Shown here: positions 8,397-16,410 of the stretch, piece after piece
Layout of the letters: each line of letters starts with the position of its first letter
Position numbering within the stretch: the first letter of the stretch is position 1
Assembly (NCBI GenBank): GCA_947382355.1
Contig: CANCYR010000001.1
Coordinates: forward strand, 140,552-204,551
Direction of reading: 5' to 3'
Length of the DNA stretch: 64,000 nt
Origin: an uncultured Lachnospiraceae bacterium
GTDB lineage: Bacteria; Bacillota; Clostridia; Lachnospirales; Lachnospiraceae
Made by a program: the position numbers and the translations under genes
Notes under the pieces: generated by a model
Seen by the model: the letters and a program-made list of their open reading frames with translations, nothing else
What the model was told of the DNA's origin: nothing
Database searches by the model: none

Positions 8397-9191
8397 CTAT
8401 TTGTATATTGCGGCTTCGTCTGCCATTGCCTGCACGGTTTCTGCCGGAAGCCTGGTTGCCTGCACAACTTTTATTACGCTGATTCCCATTTCCAGTAACT
8501 TTTCAGCGATTTCCAATTTATTTTCCAGGATTCCTTCCAACCTTCCCTCTTCTCTGATTTCATCCATAATTGCACACATTTCTTCCACTCCCTTCTTATC
8601 TTCTTTGAAATAACGTTTTCTTCTTGATGTGGCTGGAAACAAAACATCATCATAAGCATTGCTTTCTGTAAATATAGTCATAAGTTTTGAAATATTGGAG
8701 CCATCTTTATTGGAGGCATTCACATAGATTTCCTGTAAGCCGTTTTCCACAATGGTGCCGGTTTCCCGAATGATTCTGTCTATATGATAAACGGTCTTTG
8801 CTTCCCTGAAAATGTCGGATTTTGATATGTAAATAATACATAAGTCCGGTATGTCCCTGAATTGAGAGCCGGTATCGGTTATATTTGCCGTGATACAGGA
8901 AGCATGATATCGGACTCTTTTCTGATGGTCCGTATTGTCTTCTTTCTGTATCTCTACGTTTATCACTTTGTCAGTGCGGGACTTACAAAGAATATCCAAA
9001 ATAACGGAACGCCCCTGCAGGTTCTTGATGGTATGCTGCGGGTGGCTTTCGAGCACAATCAATGAGTCGTCTTCTAAAATTGTCCGGATGACTTCCTGAC
9101 AAAAGAGACTATCCTCCGCCATCTTTTTTAAAAAGTCATCATCAATGGGATTCAAAAGTCTGGTTTTCTCAGCATAGGTCTGGCTATTCAT
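8397..9191 (-). CDS. PD-(D/E)XK nuclease family transposase-like protein (Rpn/PDDEXK_2 type)
   Basis: 264 residues from the ATG whose complement lies at 9189-9191, preceded on the minus strand by AAAAGGAG. The open frame extends 37 residues further upstream, but that extension has no ribosome binding site and is cysteine/aromatic-rich noise. Motifs include LNPIDDDFLKKM at the start, a nuclease core GRSVILDI...VINVEIQ with acidic D and E-x-Q residues, and a helical tail with E-rich repeats (EEGRLEGILE). This matches the PDDEXK_2 family, often annotated as a transposase or as recombination-promoting Rpn-type nuclease; such genes are multicopy in Lachnospiraceae. No terminal inverted repeats bracket it. 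It is convergent with the rhamnosidase gene, only 9 bases apart. Confidence 0.8.
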   Translation of the reverse strand: MNSQTYAEKTRLLNPIDDDFLKKMAEDSLFCQEVIRTILEDDSLIVLESHPQHTIKNLQGRSVILDILCKSRTDKVINVEIQKEDNTDHQKRVRYHASCITANITDTGSQFRDIPDLCIIYISKSDIFREAKTVYHIDRIIRETGTIVENGLQEIYVNASNKDGSNISKLMTIFTESNAYDDVLFPATSRRKRYFKEDKKGVEEMCAIMDEIREEGRLEGILENKLEIAEKLLEMGISVIKVVQATRLPAETVQAMADEAAIYK

Positions 9192-9592
9192 CTTTTGCGT
9201 GCTCCTTTTCTGTCTGAAATGTATTGGTTTGCCAAAGCAGAAAAAGAGATAACAGATAAGTCTTTCTAATCTTAGTATATGAAATGCATAAGAAATTTGC
9301 AAGACAAATATGAACGTTATTGAAAAAAGATTATGACTGTTTTAAGTTGCCCGGTTTTCTGCCAGGATGTTGAAGTGATTTAGAGAAATGCAAGTTATAG
9401 TTTGAAATGTAAAAAGACAGATATTAAAATATATTCATGGGAAATCCTCCTTTTAAGAAATGGAAAGTTGAAGTAATGACCGATACGGACTGAAAATAGA
9501 CGGATAAAATAAGTCATAATATTTCATCCATTTGATATTGACATGAGTTTAGCATAAATGCTAGTGAGAAACAAGAGATATTTATAAAATTC
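9192..9592. other. Noncoding stretch between the nuclease gene and the polysaccharide locus
   Basis: No convincing coding frame on either strand. The part nearest 9192 carries the 5' leader of the minus-strand nuclease gene. Further right there is a TTGACA at 9537-9542 followed by a small inverted repeat (AGCAT, 2-base gap, ATGCT), with no good -10 at the right spacing. AT-rich and otherwise featureless. Confidence 0.5.
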
Positions 9593-9621
9593 TTGACATG
9601 CCGGGTAATCCCGTATACTAT
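9593..9621 (+). promoter_or_regulatory. Candidate sigma-A promoter with palindromic spacer
   Basis: TTGACA at 9593-9598 and TATACT at 9614-9619 (15-base spacing) or TACTAT at 9616-9621 (17-base spacing). The spacer contains a perfect palindrome CGGGTAATCCCG (9602-9613), which could be a repressor or activator site. It would drive the polysaccharide locus with a long leader. Confidence 0.45.
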
Positions 9622-9798
9622 GCCAATAATCCTGTGACATCCGGCAATCATATGCAATAGAAGGCGGGAAGAGGAAATGTTTTTATGGTATGATTCCTGT
9701 GAACTGGACGTTCATTGCCTGCCTGTATCTTTTATGAAAACAAAGGCTGCAATACAAAAAGACTATATTTAAATAAAAAAAAGATGGAAAACTGTTGA

Positions 9799-9839
9799 TT
9801 TCTCCATAAATTGATATTTATGGAGAAATATGGTACAAT
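9799..9839 (+). promoter_or_regulatory. Promoter with overlapping 12-bp perfect inverted repeat, upstream of the ABC exporter
   Basis: TTGATA (9811-9816), a 17-base spacer and TACAAT (9834-9839) form a good housekeeping promoter. A perfect 12-bp inverted repeat, TTTCTCCATAAA with a 6-base centre and its complement (9799-9828), is centred on the -35 box. No T-run follows, so it is more likely an operator than a terminator. It lies 65 bases before the ATG of the exporter permease and is the best candidate for control of the whole locus. Confidence 0.6.
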
Positions 9840-9903
9840 AACTACTAATTATGCACGATATCATCAAGCGACATCAAGCGAAACAAAAGGAGAACCAGTC
9901 ACC

Positions 9904-10734
9904 ATGCCTCTTTTTCTAAAGAAAATGTTTTCTCTGCCGGTAGAACTATGGCAGAACAGACGGCTTATATGGAAGCTGTCCAAAAACGACTTCAAAACCA
10001 GATATGCCGGCTCATACATGGGAATCATCTGGGCTTTCATTCAGCCAATTATAACTATTTTAGTATACTGGCTTGTATTTGAAAAAGGCTTTTCCCAAAA
10101 AGGAGAAATTTTTAAATCAGGTGTGGAGGTTCCTTTTGTAGTATACTTAACAAGCGGTCTGGTGCCATGGTTCTTTTTTTCCGAAGCAATCAATAATGCC
10201 ACCAATGCTTTGCTGGAATACAATTATCTGGTAAAGAAGGTAGTATTCAAAATCAGCATACTTCCCTTGATTAAAATTATTGCGGCAGGTTTCATACATG
10301 TTTTCTTTATGGGGGTGTTATTGGCAATTTATTTTATTTACGGCTATCACCTTACCCCTTATACCCTGCAGATTGTATATTACAGCTTCTGCCTGTTCAT
10401 TCTGGTGCTGGCATTAAGCTATACCTTCTGTTCGGTAGTTATCTTTTTCAGGGACCTGACTCAAATCGTCAACATTGCCTTACAGATTGGCATGTGGGCA
10501 ACTCCCATCATGTGGTCCTTTACCCGTGCGGAAGGAACCGGATTTGAGTGGGTTTTCCGATTGAATCCGGTATTTTATATTGTAACCGGCTACAGGCAGT
10601 CATTGTTTGATGAAGTCTGGTTCTGGCAGCAGCCGGGGCAGTTTGCTTATTTCTGGCTACTGACAATAGCTTTATTCGCTCTGGGAACCTTTGTATTCAA
10701 ACGGTTAAAACCCCATTTTGCAGATGTATTATAA
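9904..10734 (+). CDS. ABC transporter permease for surface polysaccharide/teichoic acid export (TagG/Wzm type)
   Basis: 276 residues from ATG 9904, which has AAAGGAGA about 9 bases upstream; the open frame extends to 9811, but that region is the promoter. The N-terminal amphipathic part (ELWQNRRLIWKL) and the sequence DFKTRYAGSYMGIIWAFIQP are typical of TagG/RfbA/Wzm permeases of the ABC-2 family. Six helices can be traced. It should pair with the ATPase at 10953 to export a lipid-linked polymer across the membrane. Length matches the family (about 260-280 residues). Export after cytoplasmic synthesis implies that the chain is built by the downstream glycosyltransferases inside the cell. Confidence 0.9.
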   Translation: MPLFLKKMFSLPVELWQNRRLIWKLSKNDFKTRYAGSYMGIIWAFIQPIITILVYWLVFEKGFSQKGEIFKSGVEVPFVVYLTSGLVPWFFFSEAINNATNALLEYNYLVKKVVFKISILPLIKIIAAGFIHVFFMGVLLAIYFIYGYHLTPYTLQIVYYSFCLFILVLALSYTFCSVVIFFRDLTQIVNIALQIGMWATPIMWSFTRAEGTGFEWVFRLNPVFYIVTGYRQSLFDEVWFWQQPGQFAYFWLLTIALFALGTFVFKRLKPHFADVL

Positions 10735-10952
10735 ACTGTCCCGGAAAAAGGATAGTCAGCATAAGCGTGAAGTGCAAAGCCCATAAGCTGCCAGAAGGAT
10801 AGATTATAGGATGAGAAGGCTGTAGAAAGATAACACTGGAAGGATATAAAACTGTAAGGTCAGAAATACTGGCCATAGATAAATAAATCGTTTCAAAAAT
10901 AGCAATTGACATGGCTGCAATAACAGCCTTCAAATAGAAAACAGGTGAATCC
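10735..10952 (+). other. 218-base gap inside the exporter operon
   Basis: No ORF of note. A TTGACA at 10905-10910 overlaps the start of a small inverted repeat (GGCTG...CAGCC) just before the ATPase start, but no good -10 box follows. It may hold an internal promoter or be a spacer; permease and ATPase genes of this type usually abut. Confidence 0.35.
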
Positions 10953-12332
10953 ATGAATGCAAAAAAGAAGAACGGCTCTCAAAGCATAGTAAAGGAAAAG
11001 AAAACAAACCTCCAAAACAAAGCAGACGAAAAGAAAGCGGAACCTCCTCGGGAAATCCCTCCTGCAATTCAGGTTACGGATGTAAATAAAATATATAAAC
11101 TGTACAATAAGCCTTCCGACCGCCTTAAGGAATCTTTAGGGCTTACAAGAAAGAAAAATTATAAGGAGCACTATGCCCTTCGGGGCGTTTCCTTTGATGT
11201 TGCCCAGGGAGAATCCGTAGGCATCATAGGAACCAACGGCTCCGGCAAATCCACTATTTTAAAAATTATTACCGGGGTTTTAAGCAAGACGTCAGGAGAG
11301 CTTGTGGTAAACGGAAGGATTTCCGCCCTGTTAGAGTTAGGCGCAGGCTTTAACATGGAATATACAGGAATTGAAAACATCTATCTTCAGGGGACCATGA
11401 TTGGGTTTTCGGAGGAGGAAATTGATGAAAAACTTTCCGAAATTCTGGAATTTGCAGATATCGGGGATTTTGTGCATCAGCCGGTGAAGACTTACAGCTC
11501 CGGTATGTTCGTGCGCCTTGCTTTTGCAGTGGCAATCAATATCAATCCGGAAATCCTGATTGTAGATGAAGCTTTGTCTGTAGGAGATGTGTTTTTTCAG
11601 ACAAAGTGCTTCCATAAATTTGAAGAGTTCAAGAAGCTGGGAAAGACTATTTTGTTTGTAAGCCACGACTTAAGCAGCATTGCTAAATACTGTGACCGGG
11701 TAATCCTTTTAAATAAAGGCGTGAAGCTGGCAGAGGGCTCCCCAAAGGACATGATTAATATGTATAAAAAGCTGCTGGTGCATCAGTTGGACGAGGAAAC
11801 ATTGGAGGATGTAAGCAGGAGAAGCAGTGTCATAGACGGAGAAGGCGGGGAAGACAGCTGGAGGAAGCATTTTACCGTCAATGAATCTGTTTCCGATTAT
11901 GGAGAAAAACAGGCGGAAATCGTGGACTTTGCTATTATTGACCAATATGGCGCCATGAATAATCTCATTGAAAAAGGAACAAAATTTCAGGTAAAGGCAA
12001 AGCTATATTTCCATGAGCAGGTGAAGAACCCTATCTTTACCTTTACTATAAAGAATGCCCATGGCACTGATATTACCGGCACCAACACCATGTTTGAACG
12101 GGTGGAGACGGGAGTGGTGAAAAAAGGGGAAACAAGGATTGTCACCTATGAACAGCAGATGGATTTGCAGGGGGGGGATTATTTGATTTCCCTTGGCTGT
12201 ACCGGATATGAGGGTGACAATTTCAAGGTATATCACAGACTCTATGATTTAGTGAGCATCAGTGTCATATCAGAAAAAAATACCGTTGGCTTTTTTGATA
12301 TGAATACAAAGATTACGGTGGAAAAAGGTTAA
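10953..12332 (+). CDS. ABC transporter ATP-binding protein with Wzt-like C-terminal domain
   Basis: 459 residues. A lysine-rich N-terminal tail (1-45) precedes the ATPase core: Walker A GTNGSGKST (about 96), ISALLELGAGF (typical of TagH/Wzt), signature YSSGM (about 185) and Walker B ILIVDEALS (about 205). After about residue 290 comes a second domain of about 165 residues, ending with a beta-rich part (TFTIKNAHGTDITGTNT) that matches the Wzt C-terminal carbohydrate-binding domain, which in Gram-negative systems recognises the end of the O-antigen. Start ATG follows ACAGGTGAATCC. It is separated from the permease by 218 bases, unusually far for this pair. It should power polymer export with the permease. 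Confidence 0.9.
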   Translation: MNAKKKNGSQSIVKEKKTNLQNKADEKKAEPPREIPPAIQVTDVNKIYKLYNKPSDRLKESLGLTRKKNYKEHYALRGVSFDVAQGESVGIIGTNGSGKSTILKIITGVLSKTSGELVVNGRISALLELGAGFNMEYTGIENIYLQGTMIGFSEEEIDEKLSEILEFADIGDFVHQPVKTYSSGMFVRLAFAVAININPEILIVDEALSVGDVFFQTKCFHKFEEFKKLGKTILFVSHDLSSIAKYCDRVILLNKGVKLAEGSPKDMINMYKKLLVHQLDEETLEDVSRRSSVIDGEGGEDSWRKHFTVNESVSDYGEKQAEIVDFAIIDQYGAMNNLIEKGTKFQVKAKLYFHEQVKNPIFTFTIKNAHGTDITGTNTMFERVETGVVKKGETRIVTYEQQMDLQGGDYLISLGCTGYEGDNFKVYHRLYDLVSISVISEKNTVGFFDMNTKITVEKG

Positions 12333-12396
12333 CATAAATCTGCTGTCTGAACTGTTGTGATAGAGCGAAAAATTATAAGGAATATAAGAGAACCCT

Positions 12397-14340
12397 ATGG
12401 AAAGTACCAATATAAAAAACAACAATTTAATAAAGCTTCTGCCCATAGAAAAGGAGCAGCAGGTGCTTTGCATAGATTCTACGGAAAAAATACCGGAAAC
12501 CGGCAAAGCCTATGACTGGATTTTCGTGCTTCCCTATGAAGAAAAGGAGCAGGGAGCGCCAAAGTTACAAAAGCTTCTTTCCATGCTTACAAAAAAGGGG
12601 CGTTTATACCTTGCGGCAGAAAATCCTTTCAGCCTGCACCGCATGGCGGGAGAGGCTGAGGAGGATGGAAGTATCTTTCAGGCATTTCTGCCGGGGGGCT
12701 TTGAAAAGAGCAAAGGCATGAGCCTGCCCTTTTTAACAGCACAGGCAAAAGCCGCCATAGACCATCAGGGACAGGAATATTCCCTGAAGGTATATTATCC
12801 CTATCCGGATATTCGGTTTCCCGTGGCAGTCTATACCGATGAATACCTGCCAAAAGCCGGGGAATGTGATGAAAATTTTTACAATTTCCGCCATGCCCGC
12901 TTTGGTTTCTTTGATGAAAGGCAGGCTGTGGAACAGGTGGTAAAGGCTGGAGCATATGCCCAGTTTGCCAATGGCTACCTGCTGGAGATAGCAAAGGAGC
13001 ACACGAATATATTGTATTGCCGTTATTCGGTGGAAAGAGCTTCGGACAAGCAAATTTGCACCAGTATCTTAAAGGCGGAAAACGGGGAAAGAATCGTGGA
13101 AAAGACTGCCTTTGAACAGGCGGCTAACGGGCATATAAAAAGGCTCTGCCACTTAGAGGAAGCTCTTAAGCCCCAGCTTGCACAGGAAAGCTTTCTTGGC
13201 AGGGCTATGAGCGTAAATAAAATTATAAAAAGCGGGCAGGTAAATGGAAAAGAGCAGGTGGGCTTTTCCTTTGTAAAAGGAGAAAGTCTGGAAAATTTTC
13301 TGGATGATGCCTTAAAAAAAGGAGAATTTGAAAGCTGTAAGGAAACACTTCTTGCATTTTGCAGAATGGTGAAGGCCTTAAAAGGACAGCTTCCTTTTGT
13401 TATTACGAAGGAATTTACACAGGTTTTCGGGACAGAGGCATTTGTAAAGGAGTCAGAGGAAGCCATGATGTCCCTGCCTGTTACAGATATTGACATGGTA
13501 TGCCAGAATATTCTTTTAGGGGAGCAGATTACTCTGATTGATTATGAATGGACCTTTGATTTCCCTGTTCCCATAGACTATCTGGTTTACCGGATTCTGT
13601 TCTGTTATCTGGAACAAAAGGACAGAAGAGCTTTGGAATGTTTTGACAATGACTTTGATTTTTATAAGGAAATGGGCATTTTTCCCGAAAGAAAAAGGAT
13701 TTTTCAACAAATGGAAACCCGCTTCCAAAAATATGCCCAGGGGGACAGCAGGCTGCTTCGGGATTTGTATTTAGAGCAGGGCAAGCCGGTTGTGCCTATG
13801 TCTGCTTTAAAAAAGGAGTTGACAAAGGCGGAAAACAATAAGATAACAGTGCAATACGATAAAGGACAGGGCTTTTTAAATGAGAATGGTATTGAGCGGA
13901 TTCTGAAACAGGAGGAAGACGGTTCAGGCTCCTTCGTTCTGGATTTACCAGAAGAGGCTTCCATTCAGGGAGTAAAAATCAGCTTTGGTGAAGAAAACAC
14001 CATGGTCCGGATAGGACTGCTTCAGGAGGATGAAACAGGCTCGAAAGAGGCCGCTTATGAAACTAATGGAATTTCCGTGAACCCTATTCTGTATTTTTAC
14101 AAGGAAAGCCCATGGATTTCCATTAATGGGCTGGAATCCGGGATAAAGCGCCTGTATGTGAGGTTTCAAATAGAAAAGCTGCCGGAGGAATTTGTAGGCG
14201 AAACAATAAGCAGTCTGTCTGATATGCGGGAAATTATAGCCAACCGGGAAGAACAGATTGCCAATTATAAAAATTCCACAAGCTGGAAGCTTACAAAGCC
14301 CCTTCGTATGCTTTTGGGAAGGAAGTCAGAAGAAAGATGA
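12397..14340 (+). CDS. Methyltransferase-like/kinase-like fusion protein of the polysaccharide locus
   Basis: 647 residues. Residues 1-150 look like the second half of a class I methyltransferase (YDWIFVLPYEE, then a KKGRLYLAAENPFSLHRMAG stretch), but no glycine-rich SAM-binding loop is visible. Residues about 150-460 resemble a small-molecule/aminoglycoside-phosphotransferase-like fold: a short lysine-bearing strand (SVNKIIKSG), DIDMVCQNILL as a possible catalytic loop, and LIDYEWTFDFPVPIDYL as a possible metal-binding D-Y-E-W motif. A beta-rich part (about 470-610) and a short coiled coil follow, ending in NSTSWKLTKPLR. The next gene overlaps by ATGA. It may modify or cap the growing chain before export; activity is uncertain because key motifs are weak. 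Confidence 0.6.
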   Translation: MESTNIKNNNLIKLLPIEKEQQVLCIDSTEKIPETGKAYDWIFVLPYEEKEQGAPKLQKLLSMLTKKGRLYLAAENPFSLHRMAGEAEEDGSIFQAFLPGGFEKSKGMSLPFLTAQAKAAIDHQGQEYSLKVYYPYPDIRFPVAVYTDEYLPKAGECDENFYNFRHARFGFFDERQAVEQVVKAGAYAQFANGYLLEIAKEHTNILYCRYSVERASDKQICTSILKAENGERIVEKTAFEQAANGHIKRLCHLEEALKPQLAQESFLGRAMSVNKIIKSGQVNGKEQVGFSFVKGESLENFLDDALKKGEFESCKETLLAFCRMVKALKGQLPFVITKEFTQVFGTEAFVKESEEAMMSLPVTDIDMVCQNILLGEQITLIDYEWTFDFPVPIDYLVYRILFCYLEQKDRRALECFDNDFDFYKEMGIFPERKRIFQQMETRFQKYAQGDSRLLRDLYLEQGKPVVPMSALKKELTKAENNKITVQYDKGQGFLNENGIERILKQEEDGSGSFVLDLPEEASIQGVKISFGEENTMVRIGLLQEDETGSKEAAYETNGISVNPILYFYKESPWISINGLESGIKRLYVRFQIEKLPEEFVGETISSLSDMREIIANREEQIANYKNSTSWKLTKPLRMLLGRKSEER

Positions 14341-16346
14341 AGCAGGAAAAAATGAAAGAAGAAAAAAAGGATTTGGAAGAATATTATAAGGAGCTTTATG
14401 AAAGGGAAAAGCAAAAAAGCGAGAAGCTTGCTTACGAGCTGGCAGATGCAAAACGGGAATGCGAGGACCTTGCCATGAAGCTGAGCCGCATTAAGGATTC
14501 TCCTTTCTGGGCGATGAGCAAGCCCTTCCGTGTGGTCATCCACTTTTTTATCAGGCAGAAAAACCGGATTTTATGCCATGGGAACCCAAAAGGGATTGCC
14601 AGGAAAATCGTAAATAAATACCGGGAAAAAAGAGCCATAAAAATACACGGTACAGGCAGCTTCCCCGCTGCGGCAAGAAGAAGGGAAGAGGAGGAAACCA
14701 AATTTCCAAGGGATATTAAAATCAGCATTTTAGTTCCCCTTTATAACACCCCGGAACGGTTCCTCCGGGAAATGATAGACAGCGTGGTGGCACAGACTTA
14801 CAAAAACTGGGAGCTCTGTCTTGCGGACGGTTCCGACAAAGAGCATGGACTTGTGGGGGAAATCTGCAAAAGCTACTATGAAAAGGATAAAAGAATCGTT
14901 TACAAGAAGCTTGAAAAAAATGAAGGAATATCCGGAAATACCAATGCCTGCTATGCCATGGCAACCGGAGAATACATCGGGCTTTTCGACCACGACGATT
15001 TGCTTCACCCAAGCGTCTTATATGAATATATGAAAGTAATTTGTGAACAGGATGCAGATTATATTTATTGTGATGAGGCAACCTTTAAGGGCAACAGCAT
15101 CAATCATATGATTACCCTGCACTTTAAGCCGGATTTCGCACCGGATAATTTAAGGGCAAATAATTATATCTGCCATTTCAGCGTCTTTAAAAGGGAATTG
15201 TTAGAGGGCACGGAGTTGTTTCGCAGCCAGTTTGACGGAAGTCAGGACCATGATATGATTTTACGGCTTACCGGAAGGGCTAAGCGGATTGTCCATGTGC
15301 CGAAAATTCTCTATTACTGGCGCTCCCATAAGGGAAGCGTGGCTTCCGGAATCGGGGCAAAGACCTATGCCATTGCGGCGGCAAAGGGAGCCATTGCAGA
15401 GCATTTAAAAAGCAAGGGGTGTCATGATTTTTCCATCGAAAGCACAAGAGCCTTTGAAACCATATTCCGCATTAAATATGATTTGACTGCACGCCCTCTT
15501 GTGTCCATTATCATTGCAAACAAGGACCATGTGGAGGATTTAAGCCGTTGTGTGGAATCCATTATCAACAAATCCACCTATGAAAATTTTGAGATTATCA
15601 TAGTGGAAAACAACAGTGAAACGGAGCAGATTCAGGAATATTACAAGGAAATCTCCAAGCACCCCAAAGTGCAGGTGGTGACTTATGAGGGCGTGTTCAA
15701 CTATTCCAAAATAAATAACTATGGTGTGTCTTTTGCAAAAGGAGAATATGTGTTATTATTAAACAATGACACAGAGGTCATAACACAGGGCTGGATTGAG
15801 GAAATGCTTATGTATGGGCAGCGGCAGGATGTTGGCGTGGTAGGCGCCAAGCTGTATTACGGGGATAAGACCATCCAGCATGCGGGAATCGTCATTGGCC
15901 TTGGAGCCCACCGGACGGCAGGGCATACCCATTATAAGGTGCCGGAGGCAAATGTGGGTTATATGGGGAAATTGTGCTATGCCCAGAATGTAACGGCAGT
16001 GACCGGAGCCTGTATGCTTGTAAAGAAGTCTTTGTATGAGCAGTTAGGCGGGCTGGATGAAGAGTATGCTGTTGCGTTAAATGACGTGGATTTTTGTTTA
16101 AGAGTGAGGAAGCTTGGACTGTTAAATATTTTTACTCCCTTTGCAGAGCTGTATCATTATGAGTCCAAGTCCAGAGGCTCTGACAATAAAAGGGACGCCA
16201 ATGCCATCCGCTATCAGCAGGAGTCGGACAAGTTCAAGGAGCGGTGGAAGGTGGAACTTTCCGATGGGGACCCTTATTATAACAGGAATTTTTCACTGGA
16301 CCATTCGGATTTTACCGTAAACTGGAAAAGACAGCAGGTCAGATGA
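14337..16346 (+). CDS. Bifunctional GT2 glycosyltransferase, probably rhamnosyltransferase
   Basis: 669 residues; starts at the ATGA overlap with the preceding gene. An N-terminal coiled coil (about 1-50) ends in a SPFWAMSKPFR motif. Two GT-A domains follow: the first from KISILVPLYN (about 127) with acidic motif DHDD (about 217), the second from RPLVSIIIANKDH (about 385) with NNDTEV (about 475) and ending with an LNDVDFCLR motif. This tandem GT2 arrangement is known from RgpF/WsaE-like enzymes that build rhamnose-rich polymers. It should extend the lipid-linked chain in the cytoplasm before export. The sugar specificity is inferred from the family only. Confidence 0.82.
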   Translation: MKQEKMKEEKKDLEEYYKELYEREKQKSEKLAYELADAKRECEDLAMKLSRIKDSPFWAMSKPFRVVIHFFIRQKNRILCHGNPKGIARKIVNKYREKRAIKIHGTGSFPAAARRREEEETKFPRDIKISILVPLYNTPERFLREMIDSVVAQTYKNWELCLADGSDKEHGLVGEICKSYYEKDKRIVYKKLEKNEGISGNTNACYAMATGEYIGLFDHDDLLHPSVLYEYMKVICEQDADYIYCDEATFKGNSINHMITLHFKPDFAPDNLRANNYICHFSVFKRELLEGTELFRSQFDGSQDHDMILRLTGRAKRIVHVPKILYYWRSHKGSVASGIGAKTYAIAAAKGAIAEHLKSKGCHDFSIESTRAFETIFRIKYDLTARPLVSIIIANKDHVEDLSRCVESIINKSTYENFEIIIVENNSETEQIQEYYKEISKHPKVQVVTYEGVFNYSKINNYGVSFAKGEYVLLLNNDTEVITQGWIEEMLMYGQRQDVGVVGAKLYYGDKTIQHAGIVIGLGAHRTAGHTHYKVPEANVGYMGKLCYAQNVTAVTGACMLVKKSLYEQLGGLDEEYAVALNDVDFCLRVRKLGLLNIFTPFAELYHYESKSRGSDNKRDANAIRYQQESDKFKERWKVELSDGDPYYNRNFSLDHSDFTVNWKRQQVR

Positions 16347-16410
16347 AGATAGCGGCGCAGCGTGAAGAAAAGTAACTAAAAGAAATAAATCAGACAGGAG
16401 CAGGTAACAC

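Noticed and set aside
8397..8613. Possible insertion sequence around the PD-(D/E)XK gene
   Set aside because: No terminal inverted repeats or target duplications were seen on either side; family annotation as transposase is by homology only.
9303..9810. A small gene in the noncoding stretch before the exporter
   Set aside because: Stop codons interrupt all frames and no ribosome binding site with a following open frame was found.
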